A program made the position numbers and the translations under genes. Of a stretch of 64,000 nt of DNA, positions 17,652-27,069 are shown in pieces. Position 1 is the stretch's first letter. Every line of letters begins with the position of its first letter. A model generated the notes under the pieces. It ran no database searches and was not told the origin of the DNA. It saw only the letters and a list, made by a program, of their open reading frames with translations. Location: positions 37,820 through 101,819 of the forward strand of contig LNFF01000009.1 of the NCBI GenBank assembly GCA_001464585.1. The letters run 5' to 3'. The DNA is from Gammaproteobacteria bacterium Ga0077554 (lineage in GTDB: Bacteria > Pseudomonadota > Gammaproteobacteria > Ga0077554 > Ga007554).

Positions 17652-18860
17652 ATGCGTATTTCTACAAATCAGTTGCAACAGCAGGGTATCAACTCAATGC
17701 TCGAGCAGCAAGGCAAGCTCAGCAAAACCCAGTTACAGGTTTCGACAGGGCGGCGTATTTTAACGCCAGCCGATGATCCGGCGGCAGCTTCACAGGTATT
17801 GGGGTTGACCCAACAAAAAGAAGTGACAGCGCAATATCAAGCCAATGCCGATGCGGCACGCGCACGGCTTTCTCTGGAAGAGAGCGCGTTGGTAGGTGTG
17901 GGTGATCTTCTGCAGCGGGTCAGGGAGCTGGCAGTGCAGGCTAACAATGCACCATTGAGCAATAGTGACCGTGCATCCATTGCTCAAGAGGTTCGGCAAC
18001 GCCTTGATGAGCTGCTGAGTTTATCAAACACAAAAGATGCCAATAACGAATATTTATTTGCTGGCTATCAAGGTCTGACCCAAGCGTTTGCTCCTAATAC
18101 AGCGGGAAGCTTTGATTATAATGGTGATGAAGGCCAGCGTTATCTGCAAATAGGTCCCCATCGGCAAGTTGCAGTTGGTGATTCTGGCACTTCAGTATTT
18201 CTCACCATTCGTAATGGCAATGGAATTTTTACAACCCAGGAAAATGCTGCCAATATTGGCACGGGAATTATTAATCCCGGAACAGTAAACGGCACATTTG
18301 TGCCCGATACCTACACATTGGCTTTCATACAGATTTTACCTACGGATCCGGTTACCTACACTGTTACCGGTGTGGCGAGTGGCCTGGTTGCGTCTGGCGC
18401 CTATACCAGTGGCAGCAGCATTAGCTTCAACGGTGTGCAGACCAGTGTGACTGGAACCCCGGCGAATGGGGATAATTTTAGTATTACGCCCAGCGCCAAT
18501 CAGGATATATTTACCACTGTGCAGAATTTTGCACGGGGATTAGAGACAGCTATCAGCACACCGGCGGGGCAGGCACATTTCAATAATACCATGAACCGTA
18601 CCTTGATAGACCTGGATCGTTCGCTGGATAATGTAGTTGATATCAGAACCCGAGTAGGCTCACGGCTGAATGCTATTGACTCACAAAAAGATTTTAATGA
18701 TTCTTTCAAATTGCAATTGCAGGAAACACTTTCAAATCTTCAGGATCTTGACTATGCAGAGGCGGTGAGTCGCCTTAATTTACAAATCACCGGATTGCAG
18801 GCAGCACAGCAATCATTTGTAAAAATTCAAGGCTTGTCGCTGTTTAATTTTTTGCGTTAG
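17652..18860 (+). CDS. flgL: Hook-filament junction protein FlgL (HAP3)
   Basis: 402 residues from ATG 17652, chosen because MRISTNQLQQQGI is the family start and GAGGAG lies just upstream; a start five codons earlier is open but less likely. N-terminal flagellin-like helix STGRRILTPADDPAAASQVL, C-terminal NLQDLDYAEAVSRLNLQITG with LQAAQQSFVKIQGLSLFNFL. A single copy of the SFNGV...GTPANGDNF module seen in FlgK occurs near residue 265. Last gene of the operon, facing cheB on the other strand. Confidence 0.96.
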   Translation: MRISTNQLQQQGINSMLEQQGKLSKTQLQVSTGRRILTPADDPAAASQVLGLTQQKEVTAQYQANADAARARLSLEESALVGVGDLLQRVRELAVQANNAPLSNSDRASIAQEVRQRLDELLSLSNTKDANNEYLFAGYQGLTQAFAPNTAGSFDYNGDEGQRYLQIGPHRQVAVGDSGTSVFLTIRNGNGIFTTQENAANIGTGIINPGTVNGTFVPDTYTLAFIQILPTDPVTYTVTGVASGLVASGAYTSGSSISFNGVQTSVTGTPANGDNFSITPSANQDIFTTVQNFARGLETAISTPAGQAHFNNTMNRTLIDLDRSLDNVVDIRTRVGSRLNAIDSQKDFNDSFKLQLQETLSNLQDLDYAEAVSRLNLQITGLQAAQQSFVKIQGLSLFNFLR

Positions 18861-18869
18861 CCGTAATGA

Positions 18870-18916
18870 AAATCCCCCCTGCCCCCCTTTTTCAAAGGGG
18901 GGGATTGAGGGGGATT
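18870..18916. repeat. AATCCCCCCTGCC/GGGGGATT palindrome between convergent genes, possible terminator
   Basis: AAATCCCCCCTGCCCCCCTT is followed by TTTCAAAGGGGGGGATTGAG and GGGGATT, an almost perfect inverted repeat. This type is widely dispersed in proteobacteria. It lies 9 bp past flgL and 6 bp before the cheB stop, where a bidirectional terminator would be expected. Confidence 0.7.
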
Positions 18917-18922
18917 CAAAAA

Positions 18923-20002
18923 TCACACGCGAAATGCCCGTTTACCCAATGTAGAAAGGTGTGCAAAAACGCGTTTAGCCATATCTGATAATGCTACGAT
19001 TTCATCTGCCGCCCCCACCGCAATGGCTTCTTTTGGCATACCGAATACCACACAGCTTTCTTCATTCTGGGCAAAGTTGTAAGCGCCTTTCTGTTTCATT
19101 TCCAGCATACCCGCTGCGCCATCTTTGCCCATGCCGGTGAGAATAACCCCAATGGCATTCGCTCCTGCACAGTTCGCGGCGGAACGGAACAATACATCTA
19201 CCGAAGGGCGGTGCCGATTAACGGGTGGCCCCTGATTTAATTCGGTAACATAATTTGCTCCGCTGCGCTTAAGCAATAAATGTGAATGTCCCGGCGCAAT
19301 ATAAGCATGGCCGGGCAGGATGCGTTCGCCATCGACAGCTTCTTTTACTGAAATTTTGCATAAACCATCAAGGCGTTTCGCAAAAGCATTGGTGAATGCT
19401 TCCGGCATGTGCTGGGTAATCAGTATGCCAGGACAATCTGGAGGTAATCCAATGAGAAAGTCTTTAATGGCTTCCGTGCCCCCCGTAGATGCGCCGACTA
19501 TAATGAGCTTTTCAGTAGTGGCAATTTTGTTGGATAATGCAGGTAAAATCGCGTCGGCGTTTTTGCTCTTTTGAATGAGGGTGCTTTTTGGGTTTAATTT
19601 AGCTTTTGATGCTGCCCGGATTTTGTCAGTAATGACATCTGCATACTCCTGAATACCGCGGCTAATATCCAGCTTGGGTTTCGTTACGAAGTCTATAGCT
19701 CCCAATTCAAGTGCGCGAAAAGTTATTTCCGAGCCACTTTCGGTGAGTGAGGAGACCATGACAACTGGCATGGGGTGCAGGCGCATTAATTTTTCGAGGA
19801 AATCCAGGCCATCCATTTTTGGCATTTCCACATCCAGTGTCAGAACGTCGGGATTCAGGCTTTTGATCATGTCGCGCGCCACCAATGGATCAGGTGCCGC
19901 GCCAACACATATCATATCTGACTCGCCATTGATGATCTCTTTCAAAACGCTTCTGATCAGGGCAGAGTCGTCGATAACAAGCACTTTTATTTTAGTAGTC
20001 AT
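18923..20002 (-). CDS. cheB: Chemotaxis methylesterase CheB
   Basis: 359 residues. Receiver domain at the N-terminus (acidic pair D11-D12, phospho-acceptor D57 in [12 protein letters not shown]), linker, then the C-terminal methylesterase with catalytic Ser in [11 protein letters not shown], His in TQHMPEAFT and Asp in [11 protein letters not shown]. It removes methyl groups from, and deamidates, chemoreceptors when phosphorylated by CheA. It is the last gene of the minus-strand che cluster, 45 bp after cheD. Confidence 0.96.
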   Translation of the reverse strand: MTTKIKVLVIDDSALIRSVLKEIINGESDMICVGAAPDPLVARDMIKSLNPDVLTLDVEMPKMDGLDFLEKLMRLHPMPVVMVSSLTESGSEITFRALELGAIDFVTKPKLDISRGIQEYADVITDKIRAASKAKLNPKSTLIQKSKNADAILPALSNKIATTEKLIIVGASTGGTEAIKDFLIGLPPDCPGILITQHMPEAFTNAFAKRLDGLCKISVKEAVDGERILPGHAYIAPGHSHLLLKRSGANYVTELNQGPPVNRHRPSVDVLFRSAANCAGANAIGVILTGMGKDGAAGMLEMKQKGAYNFAQNEESCVVFGMPKEAIAVGAADEIVALSDMAKRVFAHLSTLGKRAFRV

Positions 20003-20047
20003 TAGCGTTGCAGTATGTTGTTTAACATTACAAATAACATGGCCTGT

Positions 20048-20662
20048 TTATGTAAACAGCTCCACATCCCCTGAATTTTTTTGCGACTTTATTGCAGCCT
20101 TGTATGCTTTTTCACGTTCAAAAATGGTGTCATTATGCAGGGCGAGTAGTTTCTTGACCAAGACCTTTCCTGTGCGTGGAAAGAAATACACTTTACGTGG
20201 GTAAATATCCAGTAAATCTTTTGCCGAGATATGGATTTTTTCGGTGCGCAGGTAATCAAGAACAAAGGCTGCATTACGTTCGCCGACGGTTTCAGTAGTA
20301 AAGCCGCGCAGCACCCGCCCGCCGCCAAACACTTTAGCCTCGAGATTTTCCCGCCGCGCACCTAATTTCAGTAAGTCATTAATTAATGTTTCCATGGCAT
20401 AACCGCCATAACGCGCAGGAGCGCCTAATGGATTCCCGTCATTGCTGTTATCCTCAGGAAGCATAAAATGATTCATGCCGCCAATCCCATTAGTTTTATC
20501 ACGTATACATGCGGAAACACAAGAGCCTAATACCGTTACAATCACCATGTCATGAGTAGTTGAAAAATATTCTCCAGGAGATATTTTTGCGGCATCAAGG
20601 CTGAAATTTTTATCAAAATACAACTTTGGGTCGCTAGTGTCCTGACGTAAAAGTTGCATCAT
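20048..20662 (-). CDS. cheD: Chemoreceptor glutamine deamidase CheD
   Basis: 204 residues. The CheD pattern is clear: VTVLGSCVSACIRD (catalytic Cys region), GGMNHFMLPED with the catalytic His, RYGGYAMETLINDLLKLGAR and KVFGGG. CheD deamidates receptor Gln residues and can interact with CheC or CheB. Its start overlaps the cheR stop by 4 bp (ATGA), so both are coupled. No cheC or cheZ is found in the window. Confidence 0.95.
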   Translation of the reverse strand: MMQLLRQDTSDPKLYFDKNFSLDAAKISPGEYFSTTHDMVIVTVLGSCVSACIRDKTNGIGGMNHFMLPEDNSNDGNPLGAPARYGGYAMETLINDLLKLGARRENLEAKVFGGGRVLRGFTTETVGERNAAFVLDYLRTEKIHISAKDLLDIYPRKVYFFPRTGKVLVKKLLALHNDTIFEREKAYKAAIKSQKNSGDVELFT

Positions 20663-21525
20663 TTATGATAAGCCTTCCGCTGCTGGTCAGATAGCTCGTA
20701 TACTGTTTTTCGGCGTAACTTAAATAAATCCGCCGCATGAAGAAAGCTTTCAGAGTGGCCGGCAAACATTAACCCATCTTCCTTAAGTAGGGGTACGAAT
20801 TTCTTCAAAATGCTGTATTGGGTTGGTTTGTCGAAATAGATCATTACGTTGCGGCAGAATATCGCGTCAAATTTCCCGTTGAGTGGCCAGGATTCATCAA
20901 GAAGATTAACATGCACAAATTCGATCATGTCACGTAGCTCCTTACGAACACGCACTTTTCCTTGGTTTTCGCCCATACCTTTTTTAAAGAAGCGCCGTAC
21001 CTTGTGTTGGGGCATTTTTTCCAGGCGATCCGTGGTATAGATGCCTTCCCGTGCTTTCGCGAGAACATTAGTGTCTACATCGCTGGCATATATTTTTACA
21101 GGCGGCTGAAAACTTCCATATAGCTCAACCATGGTCATGGCTATGGAATAAGGCTCCTCACCGGTTGAAGACGCTGAGCACCAGATGTTGATGGGCGTCC
21201 GGGTGCGGCGTTCATTAATGTGTTCTGAAAGGATCGGAAAATGATGTTCTTCACGAAAAAAAGAAGTCAGGTTGGTAGTAAGGGAATTTACAAACAATTC
21301 CCATTCTGCTGCATCGCCTTTTTCGAGTAGCCCTAAATAGACTTGAAATGAGTCTAGCCCAAGTTCACGGATTCTTCGTACCAGACGGCTATAAACCATG
21401 TCTTTCTTTGCGGGATTTAACGATATTCCTGCATGATCATAAATAAGCTTCCTGATACGTTCAAAGTCTTTTTCTGTGAAATTAAACTGGCGCTCTGTAA
21501 GGTTACGGTTCAGTATCTGTGTCAT
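20659..21525 (-). CDS. cheR: Chemotaxis methyltransferase CheR
   Basis: 288 residues from the ATG at 21525 (MTQILNRN); a longer frame to 21567 exists without support. N-terminal all-helical domain (FTEKDFERIRKLIYDHAGIS), then the SAM-binding domain: INIWCSASSTGEEPYSIAM, IYASDVDTNVLAKAREGIY, FDAIFCRNVMIYFD and FAGHSESF. It methylates receptor glutamates with S-adenosylmethionine. The neighbouring MCP ends in a DWSEF pentapeptide suitable for docking CheR. Confidence 0.95.
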   Translation of the reverse strand: MTQILNRNLTERQFNFTEKDFERIRKLIYDHAGISLNPAKKDMVYSRLVRRIRELGLDSFQVYLGLLEKGDAAEWELFVNSLTTNLTSFFREEHHFPILSEHINERRTRTPINIWCSASSTGEEPYSIAMTMVELYGSFQPPVKIYASDVDTNVLAKAREGIYTTDRLEKMPQHKVRRFFKKGMGENQGKVRVRKELRDMIEFVHVNLLDESWPLNGKFDAIFCRNVMIYFDKPTQYSILKKFVPLLKEDGLMFAGHSESFLHAADLFKLRRKTVYELSDQQRKAYHK

Positions 21526-21564
21526 TATGTTATTCAACCCACGCTTGAGCGTAATGAAAAATGT

Positions 21565-21664
21565 CAATCTCTTCGGGTTTGGGCCCCCTCGCTACGCTCT
21601 CCCCGCAGCGTGCTGCGTTTACTGTCATCCCTCCCCCCGCGAAAGCGGGGGGGCTCGGAATGAC
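21565..21664. repeat. Composite dispersed repeat, copy 2
   Basis: CAATCTCTTCGGGTTTGGGC then CTCGCTACGCTCTCCCCGCA, TGTCATCCCTCCCCCCGCGA and a short TCGGAATGACG tail. Same order as copies near 7345 and 45396, with the right half shortened. It occupies the mcp-cheR spacer. Confidence 0.8.
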
Positions 21665-21691
21665 GTCCCTTAACATTACCGCTGCGGTGAG

Positions 21692-23419
21692 TTAAAATTC
21701 CGACCAGTCCGCGTCATCTGTGCCTGTTTTTGCAGACGATGCCGCCACTCCCGGCTTGGATTTTACTGGCATCCGCGTAACATTTTTTGGCCGATCAGGA
21801 TGGCGGCGTTCTTCCATAGGCTTGTTTCCTGTGGGGCGTGTGCTTTCACGGGGTGAAGACATACCTTGTCTGGTGTTCTCCAGCTTGAATATGCTAACAG
21901 CAGTGAACAGATGCTGTGCCTGTTCTTCAAGGGATTCTGCGGCGGCGGCGGCTTCTTCCACCAGAGCCGCATTTTGCTGGGTGACTTCGTCCATTTGTGT
22001 AATGGCGCGATTCACCTGTTCGATGCCGGTGCTTTGCTCTGAAGAAGCAGCGGATATTTCAGACATGATATCTGTCACCCGTTTCACTGCATTGACAATT
22101 TCTTCCATGGTTTTGCCTGCCTGATCAACCAGTTTACTGCCATTGCCAACTTTTTCAACGGAATCACCGATGAGTGTCTTGATTTCTTTGGCGGCGGCAG
22201 CCGAACGCTGGGCCAGGTTACGCACTTCTCCTGCCACCACCGCAAACCCGCGGCCTTGCTCCCCGGCGCGCGCTGCCTCTACCGCCGCATTCAGCGCGAG
22301 AATATTGGTCTGGAAAGCGATGCCTTCGATGACGCTAATAATGTCGACAATTTTCTTGGAGCTGGCGCTGATTGAATCCATGGTAGTGACAACCTCGCTC
22401 ACTACCGCGCCCCCTCTTTCTGCTACGCCAGACGCCGTGACCGCCAATTGGTTCGCTTGTTTGGCATTTTCAGCGTTCTGTTTTACTGTGGAGGTCAATT
22501 CCTCCATGCTTGATGCGGTTTCTTCCAGGCTGGAGGCCTGCTCTTCAGTACGCTGCGATAGATCAGTATTGCCCGCAGCGATCTGCTTGGATGCCGTCGT
22601 GATAGAGTCGGTGCTGGCGCGCACATCACTGACGATGCCGGAGAGATTTTCGTTCATATCTTTCAGGGATTGCAGCAATAGTCCGGTTTCATCTTTTGAT
22701 TTAACCTCGATGCGCTCAGTCAGATCGCCTTTGGCAACGGCACTGGCCACTTTCATTGCCTGCTGTAAGGGGACAGTGATGGACCGCGTAATAAACCAGG
22801 CCAGTATCGCGCCTAGCACAATTGCAATTCCACCCAGTGAGAACATCAGGGTGCGCGCCTGGGCATAGGCTAGGGTAGCGGCTTCCATATCTTTTTTGGT
22901 GTTTTCATCCTGGCGTATGATGTTCTGATCCAGGGTCTCTTGCCATGCTTGGGTCGCGGGCCCGGCTTGCTTCAAGAGCAGGTTGACAGCTTCAGCGTCT
23001 TTATTGGCAGTAACCAGGTCGAGCACTTGATTGTTAAGTGCGCGCGCGGTGTCACTGGCTGCCAGGATTGCCGCGCGGTTGGTTTTTCCTGCCTCGCTTG
23101 CGGGGGTTTTATTGAGCGCCTCCCACGCCTCATTGTAAGCACTGCGTGCAGCTTCAAGTTTCTTTTGCTCTGTTGCAATCTGCGTCGGGTCATTTAACAG
23201 CATTATGGTGCGCATGACGCGGGAGACGATATGCACCGATTCCGCCATATTATTACCGAGTTTCATTTTATAATTATTGTCGTTTACTATCTCATCCAAT
23301 CGCCCCTCGATGGCTGACATGTTGGCGATACCCACCACAATCAATGCGACCATTAACGCCAGCACAATGCCGAAGCTTAATCCCAGGCGCACGCCTACCT
23401 TCAAATTTGATAAAGTCAT
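21692..23419 (-). CDS. Methyl-accepting chemotaxis protein with periplasmic four-helix bundle
   Basis: 575 residues. First membrane helix at about 12-32, a periplasmic 4HB_MCP-type ligand-binding domain of about 150 residues, second helix near 190-212, HAMP ([20 protein letters not shown]), then the signalling domain with the hairpin-tip core [20 protein letters not shown] followed by [20 protein letters not shown]. The C-terminus is DADWSEF, fitting the xWxxF tether for CheR/CheB. It probably senses a small molecule in the periplasm; the ligand cannot be told. Part of the che cluster between cheW and cheR. Confidence 0.93.
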   Translation of the reverse strand: MTLSNLKVGVRLGLSFGIVLALMVALIVVGIANMSAIEGRLDEIVNDNNYKMKLGNNMAESVHIVSRVMRTIMLLNDPTQIATEQKKLEAARSAYNEAWEALNKTPASEAGKTNRAAILAASDTARALNNQVLDLVTANKDAEAVNLLLKQAGPATQAWQETLDQNIIRQDENTKKDMEAATLAYAQARTLMFSLGGIAIVLGAILAWFITRSITVPLQQAMKVASAVAKGDLTERIEVKSKDETGLLLQSLKDMNENLSGIVSDVRASTDSITTASKQIAAGNTDLSQRTEEQASSLEETASSMEELTSTVKQNAENAKQANQLAVTASGVAERGGAVVSEVVTTMDSISASSKKIVDIISVIEGIAFQTNILALNAAVEAARAGEQGRGFAVVAGEVRNLAQRSAAAAKEIKTLIGDSVEKVGNGSKLVDQAGKTMEEIVNAVKRVTDIMSEISAASSEQSTGIEQVNRAITQMDEVTQQNAALVEEAAAAAESLEEQAQHLFTAVSIFKLENTRQGMSSPRESTRPTGNKPMEERRHPDRPKNVTRMPVKSKPGVAASSAKTGTDDADWSEF

Positions 23420-23473
23420 GTTCTATTCCTCACTGTTTGTTAACGCTGTAATTTCACTATTTTTAGCCACCTT

Positions 23474-23977
23474 TCAGGCGGCGGCATTTTCGATTAATTC
23501 CATATCACCGCTGGTCATCAGTTTTTCAATATCTACGAGAATCAGCATTCTTTCATCTATAGTTCCCAGGCCTGTCAAATACTCCGTGTCAAAGGCCGAG
23601 CCAAACTCGGGTGCAGGTTTGATTTGGGTGGCGGTTAATGTGATAACGTCAGATACGCCATCAACTACCATCCCTACCACCCGCTTTGCAATATTAAGGA
23701 TGATCACCACGGTAAATTCATTGTATTCAATATTTCCAAGATTGAATTTTATGCGCATATCCACAATAGGCACGATAATGCCGCGCAGATTAATCACACC
23801 TTTTATGAATTTTGGGCTGTTAGCAATGGTGGTTACCGAGTCATAGCCGCGTATTTCCTGGACTTTAAGAATATCAATTCCATATTCTTCTTTACCAAGC
23901 GTAAACGTCAGAAACTCATCAATTCCGCTTGAATTATCGGTGTGATGGCTATCCTGTATCATTTGTGCTACTGTCAT
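23474..23977 (-). CDS. cheW: Chemotaxis coupling protein CheW
   Basis: 167 residues. [20 protein letters not shown] and [20 protein letters not shown] with [18 protein letters not shown] are textbook CheW. It links the MCP signalling tips to CheA at the polar array. It lies 54 bp upstream of the mcp start codon. Start ATG 23977 has AGGAGA before it. Confidence 0.95.
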   Translation of the reverse strand: MTVAQMIQDSHHTDNSSGIDEFLTFTLGKEEYGIDILKVQEIRGYDSVTTIANSPKFIKGVINLRGIIVPIVDMRIKFNLGNIEYNEFTVVIILNIAKRVVGMVVDGVSDVITLTATQIKPAPEFGSAFDTEYLTGLGTIDERMLILVDIEKLMTSGDMELIENAAA

Positions 23978-24022
23978 TTAAGTTCTCCTGAAATCTCTGT
24001 TCCCGCCTATGCGGGGTTTGTC

Positions 24023-24102
24023 GTCATCCCGAATGTAAAAATAACTGTCATCCCGAACGTAGTGAGGGATCTTCAGGATTTCTCGCTACGCTCGAAATGA
24101 CA
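24023..24102. repeat. Palindromic dispersed repeat, one fragment and one full unit
   Basis: A short GTCATCCCGAATG fragment at 24023 is followed by a complete unit 24046-24102: TGTCATCCCGAACGTAGTGA then GGGATCTTCAGGATTTCTCG and CTCGAAATGACA. The two arms come from different subtypes (TCCCGAACG and TTTCGAGCG), i.e. a hybrid unit. In the cheA-cheW spacer. Confidence 0.8.
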
Positions 24103-24117
24103 ATAATGCCTATTGAT

Positions 24118-25974
24118 TTACGCTGCTTGTTGGTGGCTCATACTCACCAGGGAGACAACATCTATAATCATGGCCACTTTTCCATCCCCCATAATGGTAG
24201 CGCCAGCCGTCCCTGGTACTTTTCTGTAATTTGATTCGAGGCTCTTTATGACGACCTGGTGTTGCCCAACCAGTTCATCTACAAACAGTGCAATTTTTTT
24301 TCTGTCAGACTCCAGGATCACCAGTATTCCATGATGATGTTCCATTACATCAGGTTTAAGGTTAAATACCTCATGCAGGGCAATCAGTGGCAAATATTCT
24401 CCCCGGACGTGTACAACTTTCCCTTGTCCACTGATGGTATTTATATTTTCTTTACGTGGTTGCATGGATTCAATGATGTATGTCAACGGTATAATGAATA
24501 TTTCTTTGCCAACGGATATGGACATGCCATCAAGGATAGCCAGGGTCAGCGGCAGGCGGATAGTCATGGTGGTGCCCTGGCCTTGCACAGAGGATATTTC
24601 GACACGCCCACCCATTCCTTCGATATTTCTTTTAACAACATCCATGCCGACGCCTCTGCCGGAAACATCGGTCACGATGTCTGCGGTTGAAAAGCCGGGC
24701 GCAAATATCAGTTTCCAGACATCCTGATCGGGCATATCATCATTTACGGCAAGGCCTTTCTCGCGGGCTTTTGTCAATATCCTGTCACGGCTCAGGCCTG
24801 CGCCATCATCGGCAATGGTTATTACTATATTCCCACCTTGATGCGCGGCAGAAAGGGTAATGGTTCCTTTGGTGTCCTTACCCGAAGCAGTGCGTTTCTC
24901 TGGGCTTTCAATGCCGTGGTCGAGGCTATTCCTGACCAGATGCGTGAGGGGGTCAGATATTTTTTCAATGAGGCCTTTATCAAGTTCAGTGCCTTCCCCA
25001 ATAGTTTTTAATTCCACTTGTTTACCCAGTTTTGAGGCCAGGTCACGCACCAGGCGTGGAAAGCGGCTAAACACAAAGCTGATGGGCATCATACGGATCG
25101 ACATCACGGAATCTTGCAAGTCGCGGGTATTACGTTCCAGTTGCGTCATGCCATTGAGAAGTTTTTCATAGACTACCGGGTCAACCTGAGAGGCAGTTTG
25201 TGACAGCATGGCCTGGGTTATTACCAATTCACCTACCAGGTTGATCAGCTGGTCAACCTTCTCAGTGCTGACGCGTATCGAGGCAGCATCTGGGTTCGGT
25301 GCGGCGGCAGCGCTGCGATTTCCGGACTTTATATCTTTGACATTGCTTGGCGATGCCTGGCTGTTATTGGTGTTTTCTGACCCGTGTGCTTGCGAGATAT
25401 TTTTAGCTGTATATTCAGTTGAATCGGTATTGAAAAATCCATAACCAGGGTCAGGTTCATTCTGCTTTTTAATGTCTTCTATATCCATGAAAAATCCGTA
25501 ACCATCATCACTTTCGGGGCTTTTAACAGGGGGTTCCTGGTGTGTAACGGGCGCTGCATCAGTGGTTAATTGCGGTGCTATCTCTTTATTTTCCGCTAAT
25601 GATTTCAGTTTTTCGCAAACAGTAGTGACTTTTTCCTGATCTACGGCCGCCCCGTTTTGATGGCCATCTAACTGGGATTTTAATGCGTCACCCGCTTGCA
25701 GAAACACATCAATCATTTCTGCCGTGGGTTTTAGTTCTTCTTTTCGTAAGCGGTCAAGCAGGGTTTCCAGTATATGGGTTGATTCGATCATGTCATTAAA
25801 GCCAAACGTGCCACTGCCACCTTTGATTGAGTGTGCTGCCCTGAAAATGGCGTTAAGATCATCCAGGTTCGGCGCATCAACATCCAAGCCCAGCAACAGG
25901 CTTTCCATGGACGCCAGGTGTTCGGCAGTTTCTTCGAAAAACACCTGGTAAAACTGGCTCATGTCGATGGTCAT
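24118..25974 (-). CDS. cheA: Chemotaxis histidine kinase CheA
   Basis: 618 residues. P1 Hpt domain with phosphorylated H48 in FRAAHSIKGGSGTFGF; a 100-residue linker holding two GYGFF motifs (DDGYGFFMD, DPGYGFFNTD) in place of a canonical P2 domain; P3 dimerisation from about 230 (STEKVDQLINLVGELVITQA); P4 ATPase with HLVRNSLDHGIE, DDGAGL and GRGVGMDVVKRNI; P5 CheW-like domain to the end. It phosphorylates CheY and CheB. The paired GYGFF motifs are a feature I know mainly from betaproteobacterial CheA; P2 function is presumably taken by this linker. Confidence 0.95.
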   Translation of the reverse strand: MTIDMSQFYQVFFEETAEHLASMESLLLGLDVDAPNLDDLNAIFRAAHSIKGGSGTFGFNDMIESTHILETLLDRLRKEELKPTAEMIDVFLQAGDALKSQLDGHQNGAAVDQEKVTTVCEKLKSLAENKEIAPQLTTDAAPVTHQEPPVKSPESDDGYGFFMDIEDIKKQNEPDPGYGFFNTDSTEYTAKNISQAHGSENTNNSQASPSNVKDIKSGNRSAAAAPNPDAASIRVSTEKVDQLINLVGELVITQAMLSQTASQVDPVVYEKLLNGMTQLERNTRDLQDSVMSIRMMPISFVFSRFPRLVRDLASKLGKQVELKTIGEGTELDKGLIEKISDPLTHLVRNSLDHGIESPEKRTASGKDTKGTITLSAAHQGGNIVITIADDGAGLSRDRILTKAREKGLAVNDDMPDQDVWKLIFAPGFSTADIVTDVSGRGVGMDVVKRNIEGMGGRVEISSVQGQGTTMTIRLPLTLAILDGMSISVGKEIFIIPLTYIIESMQPRKENINTISGQGKVVHVRGEYLPLIALHEVFNLKPDVMEHHHGILVILESDRKKIALFVDELVGQHQVVIKSLESNYRKVPGTAGATIMGDGKVAMIIDVVSLVSMSHQQAA

Positions 25975-26009
25975 AGGGAACCTTGCTTATTTTAATTATT
26001 AAAAAAATA

Positions 26010-26375
26010 TTAACTGATAATTTTTGCGACGACTTCGAGCAATTTGTTGGGGTCAAAGGGCTTGACTAACCAGCCAGTCGCCCCCGCTGCCTTTCCTTGC
26101 GCTTTCATTGCATCGCTTGATTCTGTGGTTAACATTAACATGGGAACGGTTTTATATTGGGGCAGGCCACGCAGTGTCTTAACCAATGTCAAGCCATCCA
26201 TCTTCGGCATGTTCTGGTCTGTTAAAACCAGGTTAACCGTTTTTAACTTGGCCTTGTCCAGTCCTTCCTGACCATCGGCGGCTTCAATTACCTCGTATCC
26301 GGCGCCTTTGAGTGTGAAAGCTACCATTTGCCGTATGGAGGTTGAATCGTCCACTGCAAGTATTGTCTTTGCCAT
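26010..26375 (-). CDS. cheY: Chemotaxis response regulator CheY
   Basis: 121 residues, a stand-alone receiver domain. Acidic pair D9-D10, phospho-acceptor D53 in VLTDQNMPKMDG, conserved Thr in LMLTTES and Lys in WLVKPFDP. It is of the single-domain CheY-like type that binds FliM after phosphorylation by CheA. First gene of the minus-strand che cluster, 36 bp before cheA, with ACAGAGGGACAG in the leader. Confidence 0.93.
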   Translation of the reverse strand: MAKTILAVDDSTSIRQMVAFTLKGAGYEVIEAADGQEGLDKAKLKTVNLVLTDQNMPKMDGLTLVKTLRGLPQYKTVPMLMLTTESSDAMKAQGKAAGATGWLVKPFDPNKLLEVVAKIIS

Positions 26376-26627
26376 GTTACTGTCCCTCTGTAAATCTTTT
26401 TGAAACGTCCCGTACCTTAAAATTCATCACGGTTATTTCATGATTCATAAATATGGGTGATACGCCCCTGATTATTATCCCGGTCTCGCCATGGGTATTT
26501 TTACAAATACCGAATAACGTATGTTAGGGGTCGCAATGCTATTCATCGGGATAATCTTGGTAAACTTTAGTGATTTTTTTAACATTTATGCAATATTAGA
26601 GGAATGCCCATCTATTGCCATGCGGGC

Positions 26628-26844
26628 ATGCCGACCAACGGGACGACCACATGCGCTCGCCAAGGAGCGATTGCCGAGAAATCTTTTAGCCCGAAAATAC
26701 ATAGGCGTTTTCGTGGGAAGAATTCACTCACAACAAGGATTTCTCCCTTTGGTCGAAATGACAGAGGGTTGTCATTTCGACTAAAGGCGACCGCCATGGA
26801 TGGCGGAAGGTAGGGCAACGCAGGAGCAGTTGCCGCGGGAAATC
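26628..26844. repeat. Two dispersed repeat units with an inserted CGACCGCCATGGATGGCGG module
   Basis: The first (to 26763) is degenerate on the left and ends AAGGATTTCTCCCTTTGGTC then GAAATGACA. The second starts TGTCATTTCGACTAAAGG (26770) and contains CGACCGCCATGGATGGCGGA with AGGTAGGGCAACGCAGGAGC and AGTTGCCG, a self-complementary module also found at 32174-32383 (inverted) and 42794-42971. Confidence 0.75.
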
Positions 26845-26929
26845 CTGAAAAATGAGCGGTGAATGTGGGTCGGTAAATTTTAGAGATATTCTAATATTTA
26901 ACACTTCAGCCATTTTTCAGTAAATTTCC

Positions 26930-26957
26930 TAAAGTTCAGTTTCTCGCCAGCCGATAC
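26930..26957 (+). promoter_or_regulatory. Sigma-28 (FliA) type promoter of fliC
   Basis: TAAAGTTC, a 12-nt spacer and GCCGATAC resemble the FliA consensus TAAAGTTT-N11-GCCGATAA, with one extra spacer base and one mismatch in each box. It lies 112 bp upstream of the flagellin ATG. Confidence 0.65.
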
Positions 26958-27069
26958 CCCTTTTGGAAGCGGTGAATGGTTCTCTTTGAGGAACATATCC
27001 GCTAATTATCAATCCCCGTAGATGTTAGCCACTATATGGCTGACTCCGCGGCACGATGGAGAAAATATC

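Larger units (their letters stand above)
26376..27069. other. 694-bp gene-free region between divergent cheY and fliC
   Basis: It contains two repeat units (26628-26844) and the sigma-28-type promoter of fliC at 26930-26957. Small open frames here run through the repeats and are not convincing. The stretch 26376-26620 has no recognisable element beyond a weak sigma-28-like sequence on the minus strand. Confidence 0.6.

Noticed and set aside
26473..26502. Sigma-28 promoter for the cheY cluster on the minus strand
   Set aside because: TAAA...CCGGGATAA has a two-base insertion in the -10 box; too weak to annotate.
26612..26913. Small open frames upstream of fliC
   Set aside because: They translate the dispersed repeats (CHFDQR-type peptides) that recur in all frames elsewhere.
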